This document shows, piece after piece, positions 1-6,296 of a DNA stretch of 64,000 bases. Position numbers and translations under genes: made by a program. Location: NCBI RefSeq assembly GCF_027595165.1, contig NZ_CP097291.1, positions 2,604,001 through 2,668,000 of the forward strand. The letters run 5' to 3'. Below the pieces are notes generated by a model. That model saw only the letters and a program-made list of their open reading frames with translations, did no database searches and was not told where the DNA came from. The first letter of the stretch is position 1; each line of letters begins with the position of its first letter. This stretch comes from Providencia sp. PROV188. Its GTDB lineage: Bacteria > Pseudomonadota > Gammaproteobacteria > Enterobacterales > Enterobacteriaceae.

Positions 1-458
1 CAGTTGGGTCAGCTACATCTAATGTAATCAGAGCTGGTATATTGGCCTCCACCTTATCTATTGATTGGCATCAATCGGTCAGAGTTGAAAAATTTGAAAG
101 TGAAGTTATAGATTATTTATATCACTCCAGCTTAAAAGATAATATTTCATTGAAGTCTAATGTATTAGGAATGAGCGGGCATAACATAGTCATTCCAGTG
201 ACAGTTAATACAGAAGTACCAAAGTATCTTTTTACATCTAGCGTAAAACAAGGTGGAAGCTGGAATAGTGCATACTCTCTACTTGGTAAGCTAATTGATC
301 TAAAAAATGCAAACGCCACATTAAATAATCGATATGTTGTTGTTGATAGCGAATCAATTGGTGCTCAAATGCAACAACTATCTCTTTTATTTAATGAAAT
401 AAGCCATGTATTACCTTTTGCCAAAAGAGATAAATGGATATCTAAGCTAGCCGCATAA
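1..458 (+). CDS. Unrecognised prophage protein in the rex position (5' end off window)
   Basis: The reading frame is open to the left edge, so the N-terminus is missing; 152 codons are visible and the TTG at 42 is only an internal codon. I do not firmly recognise the family; its length and style recall DUF1828-type proteins found next to phage repressors, a weak inference. No membrane segment or signal peptide is seen. It lies upstream of PL on the same strand, the place where lambda carries rexA and rexB after cI, so expression in the lysogen from a repressor-maintenance promoter is plausible. A clear rho-independent terminator follows the stop codon. Confidence 0.6.
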   Translation, partial: VGSATSNVIRAGILASTLSIDWHQSVRVEKFESEVIDYLYHSSLKDNISLKSNVLGMSGHNIVIPVTVNTEVPKYLFTSSVKQGGSWNSAYSLLGKLIDLKNANATLNNRYVVVDSESIGAQMQQLSLLFNEISHVLPFAKRDKWISKLAA

Positions 459-472
459 CTTTCACTGCCCAG

Positions 473-495
473 GCCCTCCCCGCGAGGGCTTTTTT
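473..495 (+). terminator. Rho-independent terminator after the rex-position gene
   Basis: Stem GCCCTC/GAGGGC (473-478 with 484-489), a 5-nt loop, then six T. It ends the transcript of the gene stopping at 458. Confidence 0.8.
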
Positions 496-532
496 GTATA
501 TAGAACCTACAGCCACTTAAACGGATAACCAC

Positions 533-766
533 ATGAAAAAAATCATGATTTTATCAGCTTTAATTTCGTTAACTGCCTGCTCTTCAGGAAAAAATGACAA
601 CTCCCCTGCACAAGTAGGAATGGCTAACCCTGCTTCTGTTTATTGCGCGAAAATAGGCGGAAAACTAGATATAGTTAACACCAATGATGGACAAGTCGGA
701 TATTGTACCCTCCCCTCCGGTGAAAAAATTGAAGAGTGGTCTTTGTACAGAAGAGATCACAAATAA
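533..766 (+). CDS. DUF333 small lipoprotein
   Basis: A 77-aa protein with a short signal peptide ending in a lipobox (L-T-A-C, lipidated Cys at 16), predicting a small lipoprotein. The mature part has the DUF333 pattern of NPAS-x-YC near residues 32-38 and a G-x-YC-x-LP-x-G block, as in small putative-hemolysin lipoproteins of enterobacteria. It sits between two terminators, so it is probably its own transcription unit, possibly fed from the lysogenic promoter. In this place it may be a lysogenic-conversion gene altering the host envelope, but its function is unknown. Family assignment is good, role is inference. Confidence 0.8.
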   Translation: MKKIMILSALISLTACSSGKNDNSPAQVGMANPASVYCAKIGGKLDIVNTNDGQVGYCTLPSGEKIEEWSLYRRDHK

Positions 767-771
767 ACATA

Positions 772-792
772 AAAGCCCTAATGGGCTTTTTT
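772..792 (+). terminator. Terminator after the DUF333 gene
   Basis: AAAGCCC/GGGCTTT stem with a 4-nt loop (TAAT) and a short T-run, directly after the stop codon of the lipoprotein gene. Confidence 0.75.
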
Positions 793-912
793 GCCCATAA
801 TTCCCTACCTGTGTGATTTTCATTTCTCACCTAGAAAATAAATAAAATTAATTTAGTAAAAAAATCATAAAGATGCGTATGAATCACATAAATGTAGATA
901 TCAAACCAAAAT

Positions 913-927
913 ATGCGCTTGACGCAT
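913..927. promoter_or_regulatory. Candidate phage repressor operator over the PL -35 box
   Basis: Inverted repeat ATGCG-CTTGA-CGCAT overlapping the -35 hexamer of the promoter at 919-947. A partly similar ATGCG motif lies about 40 bp upstream (near 874). Position and symmetry suit an OL-type operator; the repressor itself is off window, so this is inference. Confidence 0.45.
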
Positions 928-947
928 TTGCGTAAAATACATATTAT
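919..947 (+). promoter_or_regulatory. PL-like early prophage promoter
   Basis: TTGACG (919-924), 17-bp spacer, TATTAT (942-947): near-consensus sigma-70. It lies 44 bp upstream of the nut site and 189 bp upstream of the N-like gene, the layout of lambda PL, and drives the rightward early operon toward recE, recT and int. Confidence 0.75.
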
Positions 948-975
948 TATTTACACCAAAGGCAAGGAGCCTTAG

Positions 976-999
976 ATGAATAGAATGTTAGCTCTTTAA
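976..999 (+). CDS. Possible 7-codon leader peptide overlapping boxA
   Basis: ATG at 976 encodes MNRMLAL and stops with the TAA inside boxA. It has a good AAGGAG seven bases upstream, within a small AAGGC/GCCTT hairpin. It may be a true leader or a chance reading frame; the Shine-Dalgarno is the only support. Confidence 0.35.
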   Translation: MNRMLAL

Positions 1000-1020
1000 C
1001 AACTCGCGCTGAAAAAGCGC
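991..1020 (+). promoter_or_regulatory. nut site (boxA and boxB) for N antitermination
   Basis: boxA-like GCTCTTTAACA (991-1001), four bases, then boxB GCGCTGAAAAAGCGC (1006-1020): a 5-bp stem with the GAAAA loop characteristic of lambda nut boxB. RNA from PL would form this hairpin and bind N plus host Nus factors, letting RNA polymerase read through terminators. The N-like gene starts 116 bp downstream, matching the nutL-N order. Confidence 0.85.
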
Positions 1021-1135
1021 AAACCAACAGTAGTAGATTTTGGGATTGGTTTATAAGCAGGCTGATGTGTTAGCAGTTAGCACATGCCATCAATAATCAA
1101 TAACCAATCACCAAAGCAAACTGCAAGGAGAAACT

Positions 1136-1450
1136 ATGTGTAACTTTCACGGCTACAACAATGCAAGATCACGCAGAATGCAACGCAGGAAGGCATTGCT
1201 AGAATCATACGAACTAACCGAAAGCTTAAAAACCGCAATACATGGCAAATCAGAAAAACAAAAAAAGCCCCCGACCTTATCATTAACGCGCAAACCAATT
1301 AGCCGAGTTGAAAAAGCAATATCAATTCGCAGTACTAAAGTTTATGACTCAGTAGATAATACCTGCTTACCCAACGCTAGTATTTATTCAACTAAATATA
1401 GGACGTCAGGAACTTTATTAGAGTCAGGCGAAGTGACAGCGAGAGCTTAA
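1136..1450 (+). CDS. N: Lambda/P22 N-like transcription antitermination protein
   Basis: A 104-aa basic protein with AAGGAG seven bases before the ATG. Residues 9-19 (NARSRRMQRRK) form an arginine-rich motif like the boxB-binding N-terminus of P22 N and lambda N. Residues 46-61 (P-x-LSL-x-RKP-x-SRVE-x-A) match the lambda N segment that binds NusA, as I recall that sequence. Together with the nut site just upstream this makes N the best reading: it would bind boxB RNA and convert RNA polymerase to a terminator-resistant form, turning on the early recombination genes. The C-terminal third resembles nothing I recognise, as is usual for N proteins. Confidence 0.8.
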   Translation: MCNFHGYNNARSRRMQRRKALLESYELTESLKTAIHGKSEKQKKPPTLSLTRKPISRVEKAISIRSTKVYDSVDNTCLPNASIYSTKYRTSGTLLESGEVTARA

Positions 1451-1495
1451 AGCTCATTAGGTGAGCGGGTGATAGATAAGAATTAGAAATATGAT

Positions 1496-1515
1496 AAAGC
1501 CCTATTAAGGGCTTT
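1496..1515. terminator. Bidirectional hairpin after N (tL-like)
   Basis: Perfect AAAGCCC/GGGCTTT stem with loop TATTAA, between the rightward N gene and the leftward 1522-1734 gene. It could end both transcripts and is where N-modified polymerase would have to read through. T-tracts on either side are short. Confidence 0.6.
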
Positions 1516-1521
1516 GAATGA

Positions 1522-1734
1522 CTAAACGTTTTTACGTTCGATTGTCTGCTCACCCCAAAACAACTTATCGTCTGTTGTTTTAGAAAAAGCTAGAGGGAGC
1601 ACTTCATCAGAACCTTCTTCCCAAATTTTCTCAGCTAAAACTTCATCATTTTTAGCTAGCTCAAATATAGCTTGAGCAATCTCAATTGAAGTTTCACGGA
1701 CTTTCGCCCACTCAGATATGTGATGATCTTTCAT
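1522..1734 (-). CDS. Small acidic prophage protein of unknown function, opposite to the early operon
   Basis: A 70-aa acidic protein with an N-terminal helix-rich stretch and a conserved-looking end (LFWGEQT-ERKNV). I recognise the type from Proteus/Providencia prophages but no function is known. It runs against the early operon, so it may be expressed in the lysogen, perhaps as a moron, and be occluded during early lytic transcription. Its start has AAGGG about nine bases upstream, and that Shine-Dalgarno is buried in a perfect 9-bp hairpin (1744-1766). Confidence 0.6.
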   Translation of the reverse strand: MKDHHISEWAKVRETSIEIAQAIFELAKNDEVLAEKIWEEGSDEVLPLAFSKTTDDKLFWGEQTIERKNV

Positions 1735-1743
1735 GCTTTATAT

Positions 1744-1766
1744 CCCTTAGTAGTTGGTACTAAGGG
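1744..1766 (-). promoter_or_regulatory. Hairpin covering the ribosome binding site of 1522-1734
   Basis: Perfect 9-bp inverted repeat (CCCTTAGTA, 5-nt loop, TACTAAGGG) ending nine bases before the start codon on the minus strand. The right arm contains the only Shine-Dalgarno. It may act as a translational switch or as an operator in DNA. Confidence 0.5.
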
Positions 1767-1873
1767 AAATAATAGCATGAATACAGAAATTTAAAAAAGC
1801 AGCTTAACTTGCACTGCAATTACAAAAGTTCACGCTCAACAATACCCCACTGAAAGATTAATAAGGAGGCAAA

Positions 1874-2098
1874 ATGCCACACGCTAAAGCATCAGTAGAT
1901 ATTAATTTGAAACTCATTCTGTCTGATGAAATGCAACCCAAAGTAAAAGGTATGGCTGAAATATCTGTACCTGAAAATGAGCCAAATATTCAAATGCTAT
2001 TGGATGAGTTTGTGAAAAATCTAATCGGGAATACCGCGGTGAAAACTGCACTCAAAAAAGCCGCATTAAGAACACTAGTCAGAGACATTATTCATTAA
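1874..2098 (+). CDS. Hypothetical phage early protein
   Basis: A 74-aa protein behind a strong AAGGAGG seven bases before ATG. No family recognised. It is a mixed alpha/beta sequence with a basic C-terminal helix (KTALKKAALRTLVRDI) that could bind nucleic acid or a partner protein. It is the first rightward gene after the opposite-strand 1522-1734 and belongs by strand to the early (PL) operon. Confidence 0.6.
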   Translation: MPHAKASVDINLKLILSDEMQPKVKGMAEISVPENEPNIQMLLDEFVKNLIGNTAVKTALKKAALRTLVRDIIH

Positions 2099-2205
2099 AA
2101 ACAACTTACCTCTTTCATATTTAATCGAATAAATATCACCAACATCAGGGGACTTTCTATCGCTATCGCAAGATAAGTGAGGATTTCGCACATCCGGAGA
2201 TAAGC

Positions 2206-2388
2206 ATGAATATAGATAAATACAAACTTTGTTTAGCTCAATCACAAGCTGGAATTGCACGCTATCTCAAGGATGAGAACGGATGGAGCGAAGCAAATGA
2301 AACATTAAAGACAGCATATGGAGTCAAGCATGAATGCAAAACAGAAATACATAAAACAGCAAATATTCGCCTTACTGCGCGAATCTGA
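2206..2388 (+). CDS. Hypothetical 60-aa phage early protein
   Basis: The ATG is preceded by CCGGAGATAAGC, a good ribosome site. The product is small, polar and slightly basic at its end. The gene overlaps the next one (start 2330) by 59 bp in another frame. Because the C-terminal third lies in the overlap and reads poorly, it may be a shortened or frameshifted remnant, but such overlaps are common in early phage operons. Confidence 0.5.
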   Translation: MNIDKYKLCLAQSQAGIARYLKDENGWSEANETLKTAYGVKHECKTEIHKTANIRLTARI

Positions 2389-2506
2389 CATGACTGATAA
2401 GCAAATAGACGAATTAGTCGCTGACTGGAAATTTAAACAGCAATGCGAAAAGACAAATCGAATCCTACGGCAAGTTAACTCTCGTGGGTCATACGCATTC
2501 ACGTAA
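2330..2506 (+). CDS. Hypothetical 58-aa phage early protein
   Basis: The ATG at 2330 is chosen over an upstream in-frame ATG at 2318 because a GGAG lies at normal distance before it. The protein is helical and basic (MNAKQKYIKQQIFALLRESD...), with no family recognised. It is ten bases upstream of the next small gene, consistent with a polycistronic early message. Confidence 0.55.
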   Translation: MNAKQKYIKQQIFALLRESDMTDKQIDELVADWKFKQQCEKTNRILRQVNSRGSYAFT

Positions 2507-2515
2507 GGATGAGCC

Positions 2516-2683
2516 ATGAGAATTCAAATATATAGCCCTGACCCTAAGTTTGATATTGGAGAAATAGCTATTGATATTTATAACGAAATTGACGGAGAGG
2601 AACTTCGGCAACTATCGGAATCAACCAAGGATAGAATTCTAAAGAAAATACAGGATGTATTGGAAGAGAGGCTTATTCAATGA
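2516..2683 (+). CDS. Hypothetical 55-aa phage protein, coupled to recE
   Basis: ATG at 2516 follows AAGGATGAGCC. The 55-aa acidic helical product begins MRIQIYSPDPKFDIGEIAID. Its TGA overlaps the ATG of the recE-like gene (ATGA, 2680-2683), so the two are probably translationally coupled, which supports it as real. No family recognised. Confidence 0.6.
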   Translation: MRIQIYSPDPKFDIGEIAIDIYNEIDGEELRQLSESTKDRILKKIQDVLEERLIQ

Positions 2684-3513
2684 ACGAAGGTATTTATTAC
2701 AACATTTCAAATGAAGACTATCACCATGGATTAGGTATTAGTAAGTCACAACTTGACCTGATAGATGAATCTCCAGCTGATTTTATATGGCATAGGGACG
2801 CGCCAGTAGATAACGAAAAAATAAAAGCTCTAGATTTTGGCACGGCTTTGCATTGTTTATTGCTAGAGCCTGATAAATTTCAAAAAAGATTTAGGATTGC
2901 ACCAGAAGTAAATCGTAGAACCAATGCTGGGAAAGAACAAGAAAAGGAATTTCTTGAAATGTGTGAAAAGGAAAATATCACACCAATTACCAATGAAGAT
3001 AACAGGAAGTTATCACTCATGAAAGATAGCGCGATGGCTCACCCAATAGCTCGATGGTGCTTGGAGGCGAAAGGAATCGCTGAAAGCAGCATCTATTGGA
3101 AAGACAAGGATACGAACATTCTTTGTCGTTGTAGACCGGACAAGTTAATCGAAGATCATCACTGGCTAGTTGATGTAAAAAGCACTGCCGACATACAGAA
3201 GTTTGAACGCTCTATGTATGAGTACCGATATCACGTACAGGACTCTTTCTATTCGGATGGATATAAGTCACTAACGGGTGAAATGCCTGTTTTTGTTTTT
3301 CTTGCCGTAAGCACAACCATTAATTGCGGGCGTTATCCAGTCAGAGTGTTCGTATTAGATGAACAAGCCAAGTCTGTTGGTCGCATCACTTATAAACAAA
3401 ACTTAATCACATATGCAGAATGCCTTAAAACTGACGAATGGGCAGGCATTCGCACGCTATCTCTGCCTAGCTGGGCTAAGGAATTAAAACATGAGCACAC
3501 CACCACTAGCTAA
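2680..3513 (+). CDS. recE: RecE-like exodeoxyribonuclease VIII (PD-(D/E)XK)
   Basis: 277 aa, matching the C-terminal nuclease domain of Rac RecE. The GTALH motif (54-58), the aspartate of C-RPD (153), DVKS (165-168) and QDSFY (187-191) are the expected active-site elements: D153, D165 and K167 would hold the metal ions. The enzyme degrades the 5' strand of double-stranded DNA to make 3' single-stranded tails for annealing by RecT. It overlaps recT by 23 bp and follows the 55-aa gene with an ATGA overlap, so recE, recT and ssb form a single-strand-annealing cassette in the early operon. Confidence 0.92.
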   Translation: MNEGIYYNISNEDYHHGLGISKSQLDLIDESPADFIWHRDAPVDNEKIKALDFGTALHCLLLEPDKFQKRFRIAPEVNRRTNAGKEQEKEFLEMCEKENITPITNEDNRKLSLMKDSAMAHPIARWCLEAKGIAESSIYWKDKDTNILCRCRPDKLIEDHHWLVDVKSTADIQKFERSMYEYRYHVQDSFYSDGYKSLTGEMPVFVFLAVSTTINCGRYPVRVFVLDEQAKSVGRITYKQNLITYAECLKTDEWAGIRTLSLPSWAKELKHEHTTTS

Positions 3514-4297
3514 AGCTGATTTACACAAAACCCAAGGAACAGAAGTAAAAATAAAAACTAATGAACAAAAACTTGTAGAGTTTATTAATCAGCCCGGAAT
3601 GAAAGCCCAATTAGCAGCTGCGTTACCTAAACATATCACATCTGACCGCATGATTAGAATTGTCAGTACCGAGATTCGTAAAACCCCTTCTCTTGCAAAT
3701 TGTGATATTCAAAGTTTTATTGGTGCTGTCGTTCAATGCTCACAACTAGGATTAGAGCCGGGTAATGCATTAGGTCATGCCTACCTTCTGCCTTTCGGTA
3801 ATGGTAAGTCAAATAACGGTCAACAAAATGTTCAACTCATCATTGGCTACCGAGGCATGATTGATTTAGCAAGGCGCTCAGGTCAAATCATCAGTATATC
3901 CGCCAGAACAGTGCGCCAAGGCGATAACTTTCATTTTGAATATGGGTTAAATGAAAACTTAACTCATATACCCGAAGGAAATGAAGATTCACCAATTACC
4001 CATGTTTATGCTGTTGCTAGGTTAAAAGATGGAGGTGTTCAATTCGAGGTTATGACCTATAACCAAATAGAAAAAGTTCGTAATTTAAGTAAAGCGGGTA
4101 AAAATGGACCATGGGTTACCCACTGGGAGGAGATGGCAAAGAAAACAGTCATTCGCCGACTTTTTAAATACTTACCTGTTTCCATCGAGATGCAAAAAGC
4201 CATCATGCTTGACGAAAAAGCAGAGGCACATATCGAACAAGAGCACTCTGCAATTTTTGAAGCTGAATTTGAAGAGGTAGAAAACAATGGCAATTAA
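3491..4297 (+). CDS. recT: RecT-like single-strand annealing protein
   Basis: 268 aa, essentially full length against Rac RecT (269 aa). It shows the family's central block (SFIGAVVQCSQLGLEPGNA...AYLLPFGN...QLIIGYRGMIDLARRSG) in residues about 75-140 and the acidic C-terminus. RecT binds the tails made by RecE and anneals complementary strands, serving phage recombination and genome circularisation. The start overlaps recE by 23 bp; its stop overlaps ssb by 11 bp. Confidence 0.95.
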   Translation: MSTPPLAKADLHKTQGTEVKIKTNEQKLVEFINQPGMKAQLAAALPKHITSDRMIRIVSTEIRKTPSLANCDIQSFIGAVVQCSQLGLEPGNALGHAYLLPFGNGKSNNGQQNVQLIIGYRGMIDLARRSGQIISISARTVRQGDNFHFEYGLNENLTHIPEGNEDSPITHVYAVARLKDGGVQFEVMTYNQIEKVRNLSKAGKNGPWVTHWEEMAKKTVIRRLFKYLPVSIEMQKAIMLDEKAEAHIEQEHSAIFEAEFEEVENNGN

Positions 4298-4742
4298 CCT
4301 ATTCATCGTTACGGCTCACTTAGGGAAAGACTGTGAGCAACGATGGACTCCAAATAGAAAAGCAATTGCATTATTCAGTCTCCCTGTAAAGCAGGGCTAC
4401 GGTGAGCATGAAAAAACATCATGGGTTATCTGTAAGATGTTTGGAGTTAAAGCTGAAAAACTTCCTCAATACTTAACAAAAGGAACAAAAGTTACGGTCA
4501 CTGGTGAGTTCGTCATGGAAGAATGGACTACCCAAAATGGGGAGAAAAAATCAGCGCCAGTAATCATTGTTGATAAAATTGAGTTTGGCAATAATCAGGC
4601 AGGAAGCCAACAGCCAGCGCTACAACCTCAACAGCCACAGCAACAAGCTCCGCAGAATGACCCGCCTATGGGTTGGGATGACGAAATTCCCTTTGCTCCT
4701 ATCGGACTCCCCTACCCACGCCACACTATTTATGTGATTTAA
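4287..4742 (+). CDS. ssb: Phage single-stranded DNA-binding protein
   Basis: 151 aa. Residues 1-100 form the OB fold (NLFIVTAHLGKDCE...TWVICKMFG...GTKVTVTGEF); 105-130 is a Q/P-rich linker. The acidic tip DDEIPF at 131-136, which in host SSB ends the protein and recruits partners, is followed here by 15 further residues (APIGLPYPRHTIYVI). Similar post-tip tails occur in other lambdoid SSBs as I recall. It protects single-stranded DNA during replication and RecET recombination. The start overlaps the recT stop by 11 bp. Confidence 0.92.
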   Translation: MAINLFIVTAHLGKDCEQRWTPNRKAIALFSLPVKQGYGEHEKTSWVICKMFGVKAEKLPQYLTKGTKVTVTGEFVMEEWTTQNGEKKSAPVIIVDKIEFGNNQAGSQQPALQPQQPQQQAPQNDPPMGWDDEIPFAPIGLPYPRHTIYVI

Positions 4743-4782
4743 CCAAGGGATATATTTGCAAGGATGCAAACAGGAGATAGAT

Positions 4783-5277
4783 ATGAAAGACAGAATCAAG
4801 TTTAACGATGCCATGTTAGCCGCTGTCATGGATGGCACAAAAACGCAGGCACGTAGACCGATTGATCCACAACCAAAGGTAACCGAGGATGAGTTACGCA
4901 AACTTGGTGCATGGCAAGAAGGTTACTCACTGTCAGAGCAGGTATGTGTAGCATGGCGGCATGGCTTTATTGATGTTGATTGCCCGTATGGTGAGGTTGG
5001 CGACATCATTAACGTTGCGGACAAAGACGGTAATATTAAAGGGAAAATTGAAATTACTGATGTTTGGATTCAGAAAGCTCAGGAGATATCGCAGCAAGAC
5101 GCTATGAAAGAAGGCGCGCCACCAAGCCATCCATCGATTGATGTTGTATCGCGTGAGCTTTGCCTACCTGATTTTTCACGTTCATGGTTCGCTCAAGTAT
5201 GGATGGATATATACGGAGAAGAAAGCTGGAATGTTAACCCTTGGGTATGGGTTATTGAGTTTAAGAAGGTGAATTAA
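4783..5277 (+). CDS. ASCH-like phage protein
   Basis: The start is set at 4783 because CAGGAGATAG lies just before it; the frame extends upstream to 4756 without a ribosome site. The 164-aa product has a K-x-Q-x-RRP stretch near residues 22-30 and ends in the NPWVWVIEF pattern typical of phage ASCH-domain proteins, which are thought to bind RNA or modified bases. The precise role is unknown. It lies in the early operon after ssb. Confidence 0.65.
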   Translation: MKDRIKFNDAMLAAVMDGTKTQARRPIDPQPKVTEDELRKLGAWQEGYSLSEQVCVAWRHGFIDVDCPYGEVGDIINVADKDGNIKGKIEITDVWIQKAQEISQQDAMKEGAPPSHPSIDVVSRELCLPDFSRSWFAQVWMDIYGEESWNVNPWVWVIEFKKVN

Positions 5278-5347
5278 AATTTTTTAATGAAACTAGCCTT
5301 ATATTTATTATAATAACCCTTACTTTTAATAAAATGCAGGGTCACAT

Positions 5348-5863
5348 ATGTCTGAAAATAAAGATGAATCATTCATAACATTTAGTTGTGTGATAGATAC
5401 AATGATATCTTTATCACTACTTGTTTTGATCGTGTTAAGTATGTATTCGAAAGAAGTTGATATTATTAATCTAGGTGTTTTTCTTACTTCATTTATAGTC
5501 TATTACTTATCTATATGGAGAACGGACAATACCTCAAAGGTTTTATTGAATGCAACAACCATTACATTACTGACTATCTCAGGTATTTTGATTTACAAAG
5601 GTTCTGACAACCCAATAAGCAATTTCTTTAGGCTATATTATTTCGAGATCACCATATCTTTAATGGTAGTATATTTAATTAATATTTCCTTTCAATTCAG
5701 GAGAAAAAAAAGAAAAACAGAAATAGAGAAAAGAAACAAAATTGAAATAGAGAAGAATCAAGAAATAACAATGAATATGATAAATGAAATTGAATATTCA
5801 CTTAAAGAGATATCTGAAAACATAAAATTACTAAAAATCAACATAAAAAGAATAAAATTATAA
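5348..5863 (+). CDS. Four-TM protein with a cytoplasmic coiled coil, unknown
   Basis: 171 aa. Hydrophobic segments lie at about 13-33, 37-56, 65-83 and 97-115, followed by a lysine/glutamate-rich helix of 50 residues (122-168) that looks like a coiled coil. Codon use is notably AT-rich. It has its own strong terminator and a 70-bp leader, so it reads as an inserted moron rather than part of the recombination cassette. The four-TM plus coiled-coil layout is seen in some phage exclusion and antiphage effector proteins, but no homologous family is recognised. Confidence 0.6.
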   Translation: MSENKDESFITFSCVIDTMISLSLLVLIVLSMYSKEVDIINLGVFLTSFIVYYLSIWRTDNTSKVLLNATTITLLTISGILIYKGSDNPISNFFRLYYFEITISLMVVYLINISFQFRRKKRKTEIEKRNKIEIEKNQEITMNMINEIEYSLKEISENIKLLKINIKRIKL

Positions 5864-5868
5864 CCGAC

Positions 5869-5892
5869 ACCCTGCACTAGCAGGGTTTTTTA
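5869..5892 (+). terminator. Terminator after the four-TM gene
   Basis: Perfect ACCCTGC/GCAGGGT stem, 4-nt loop ACTA, then six T. Confidence 0.85.
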
Positions 5893-5917
5893 TAACTAAA
5901 ATTCAAAGTAACAATTC

Positions 5918-6040
5918 ATGCAAATAATCGGATATGTATTACTGCTTGTAATGCAGGGTTCTGCTGTACCTGCATCTGAGCAAATATACATACAGACTAA
6001 TGCGAGAGCTGTAGTGAGGCTTTTAAGAGAGAATCAATAA
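5918..6040 (+). CDS. Possible 40-aa phage peptide with signal-like N-terminus
   Basis: Forty codons from ATG 5918: a hydrophobic N-terminus (IIGYVLLLVMQG), an A-V-P-A-S-type cleavage region, then a polar helix ending RLLRENQ. The ribosome site is poor. I have the impression of similar peptides ahead of phage excisionase genes in Providencia, but cannot confirm it. Confidence 0.4.
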   Translation: MQIIGYVLLLVMQGSAVPASEQIYIQTNARAVVRLLRENQ

Positions 6041-6074
6041 TTAAATCCATCTATAGCAAAATATGGAGACTATT

Positions 6075-6296
6075 ATGAATACAAACCTTTCTGTTGAGTG
6101 CTTACCAATATCTAAATACTGTGAATTGTTTGGTGAGAGCACTGATGCAATCAATAAACGAGTTCAAAGGCGCTTCTGGCAAGAGGGAGTGCATGTATTA
6201 AAGGTCGATGGTGCAAAAGAGCGTTGGATTGATATAAAGGAAGTCAACAAATGGGTCAGAAAAAACAAGCAGGATACCTACTACCAAGAGGCGTAA
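6075..6296 (+). CDS. xis: Excisionase-like DNA-binding protein
   Basis: The ATG at 6075 is chosen because GGAG stands seven bases before it. The 73-aa product begins with a winged-helix/MerR-like region (VECLPISKYCELFGESTDAINKRVQR...W) as in phage excisionases and ends RWIDIKEVNKWVRKN. It would bend DNA at the attachment site and steer integrase to excision. Its 3' end overlaps int by 46 bp, the usual xis-int arrangement. Confidence 0.8.
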   Translation: MNTNLSVECLPISKYCELFGESTDAINKRVQRRFWQEGVHVLKVDGAKERWIDIKEVNKWVRKNKQDTYYQEA

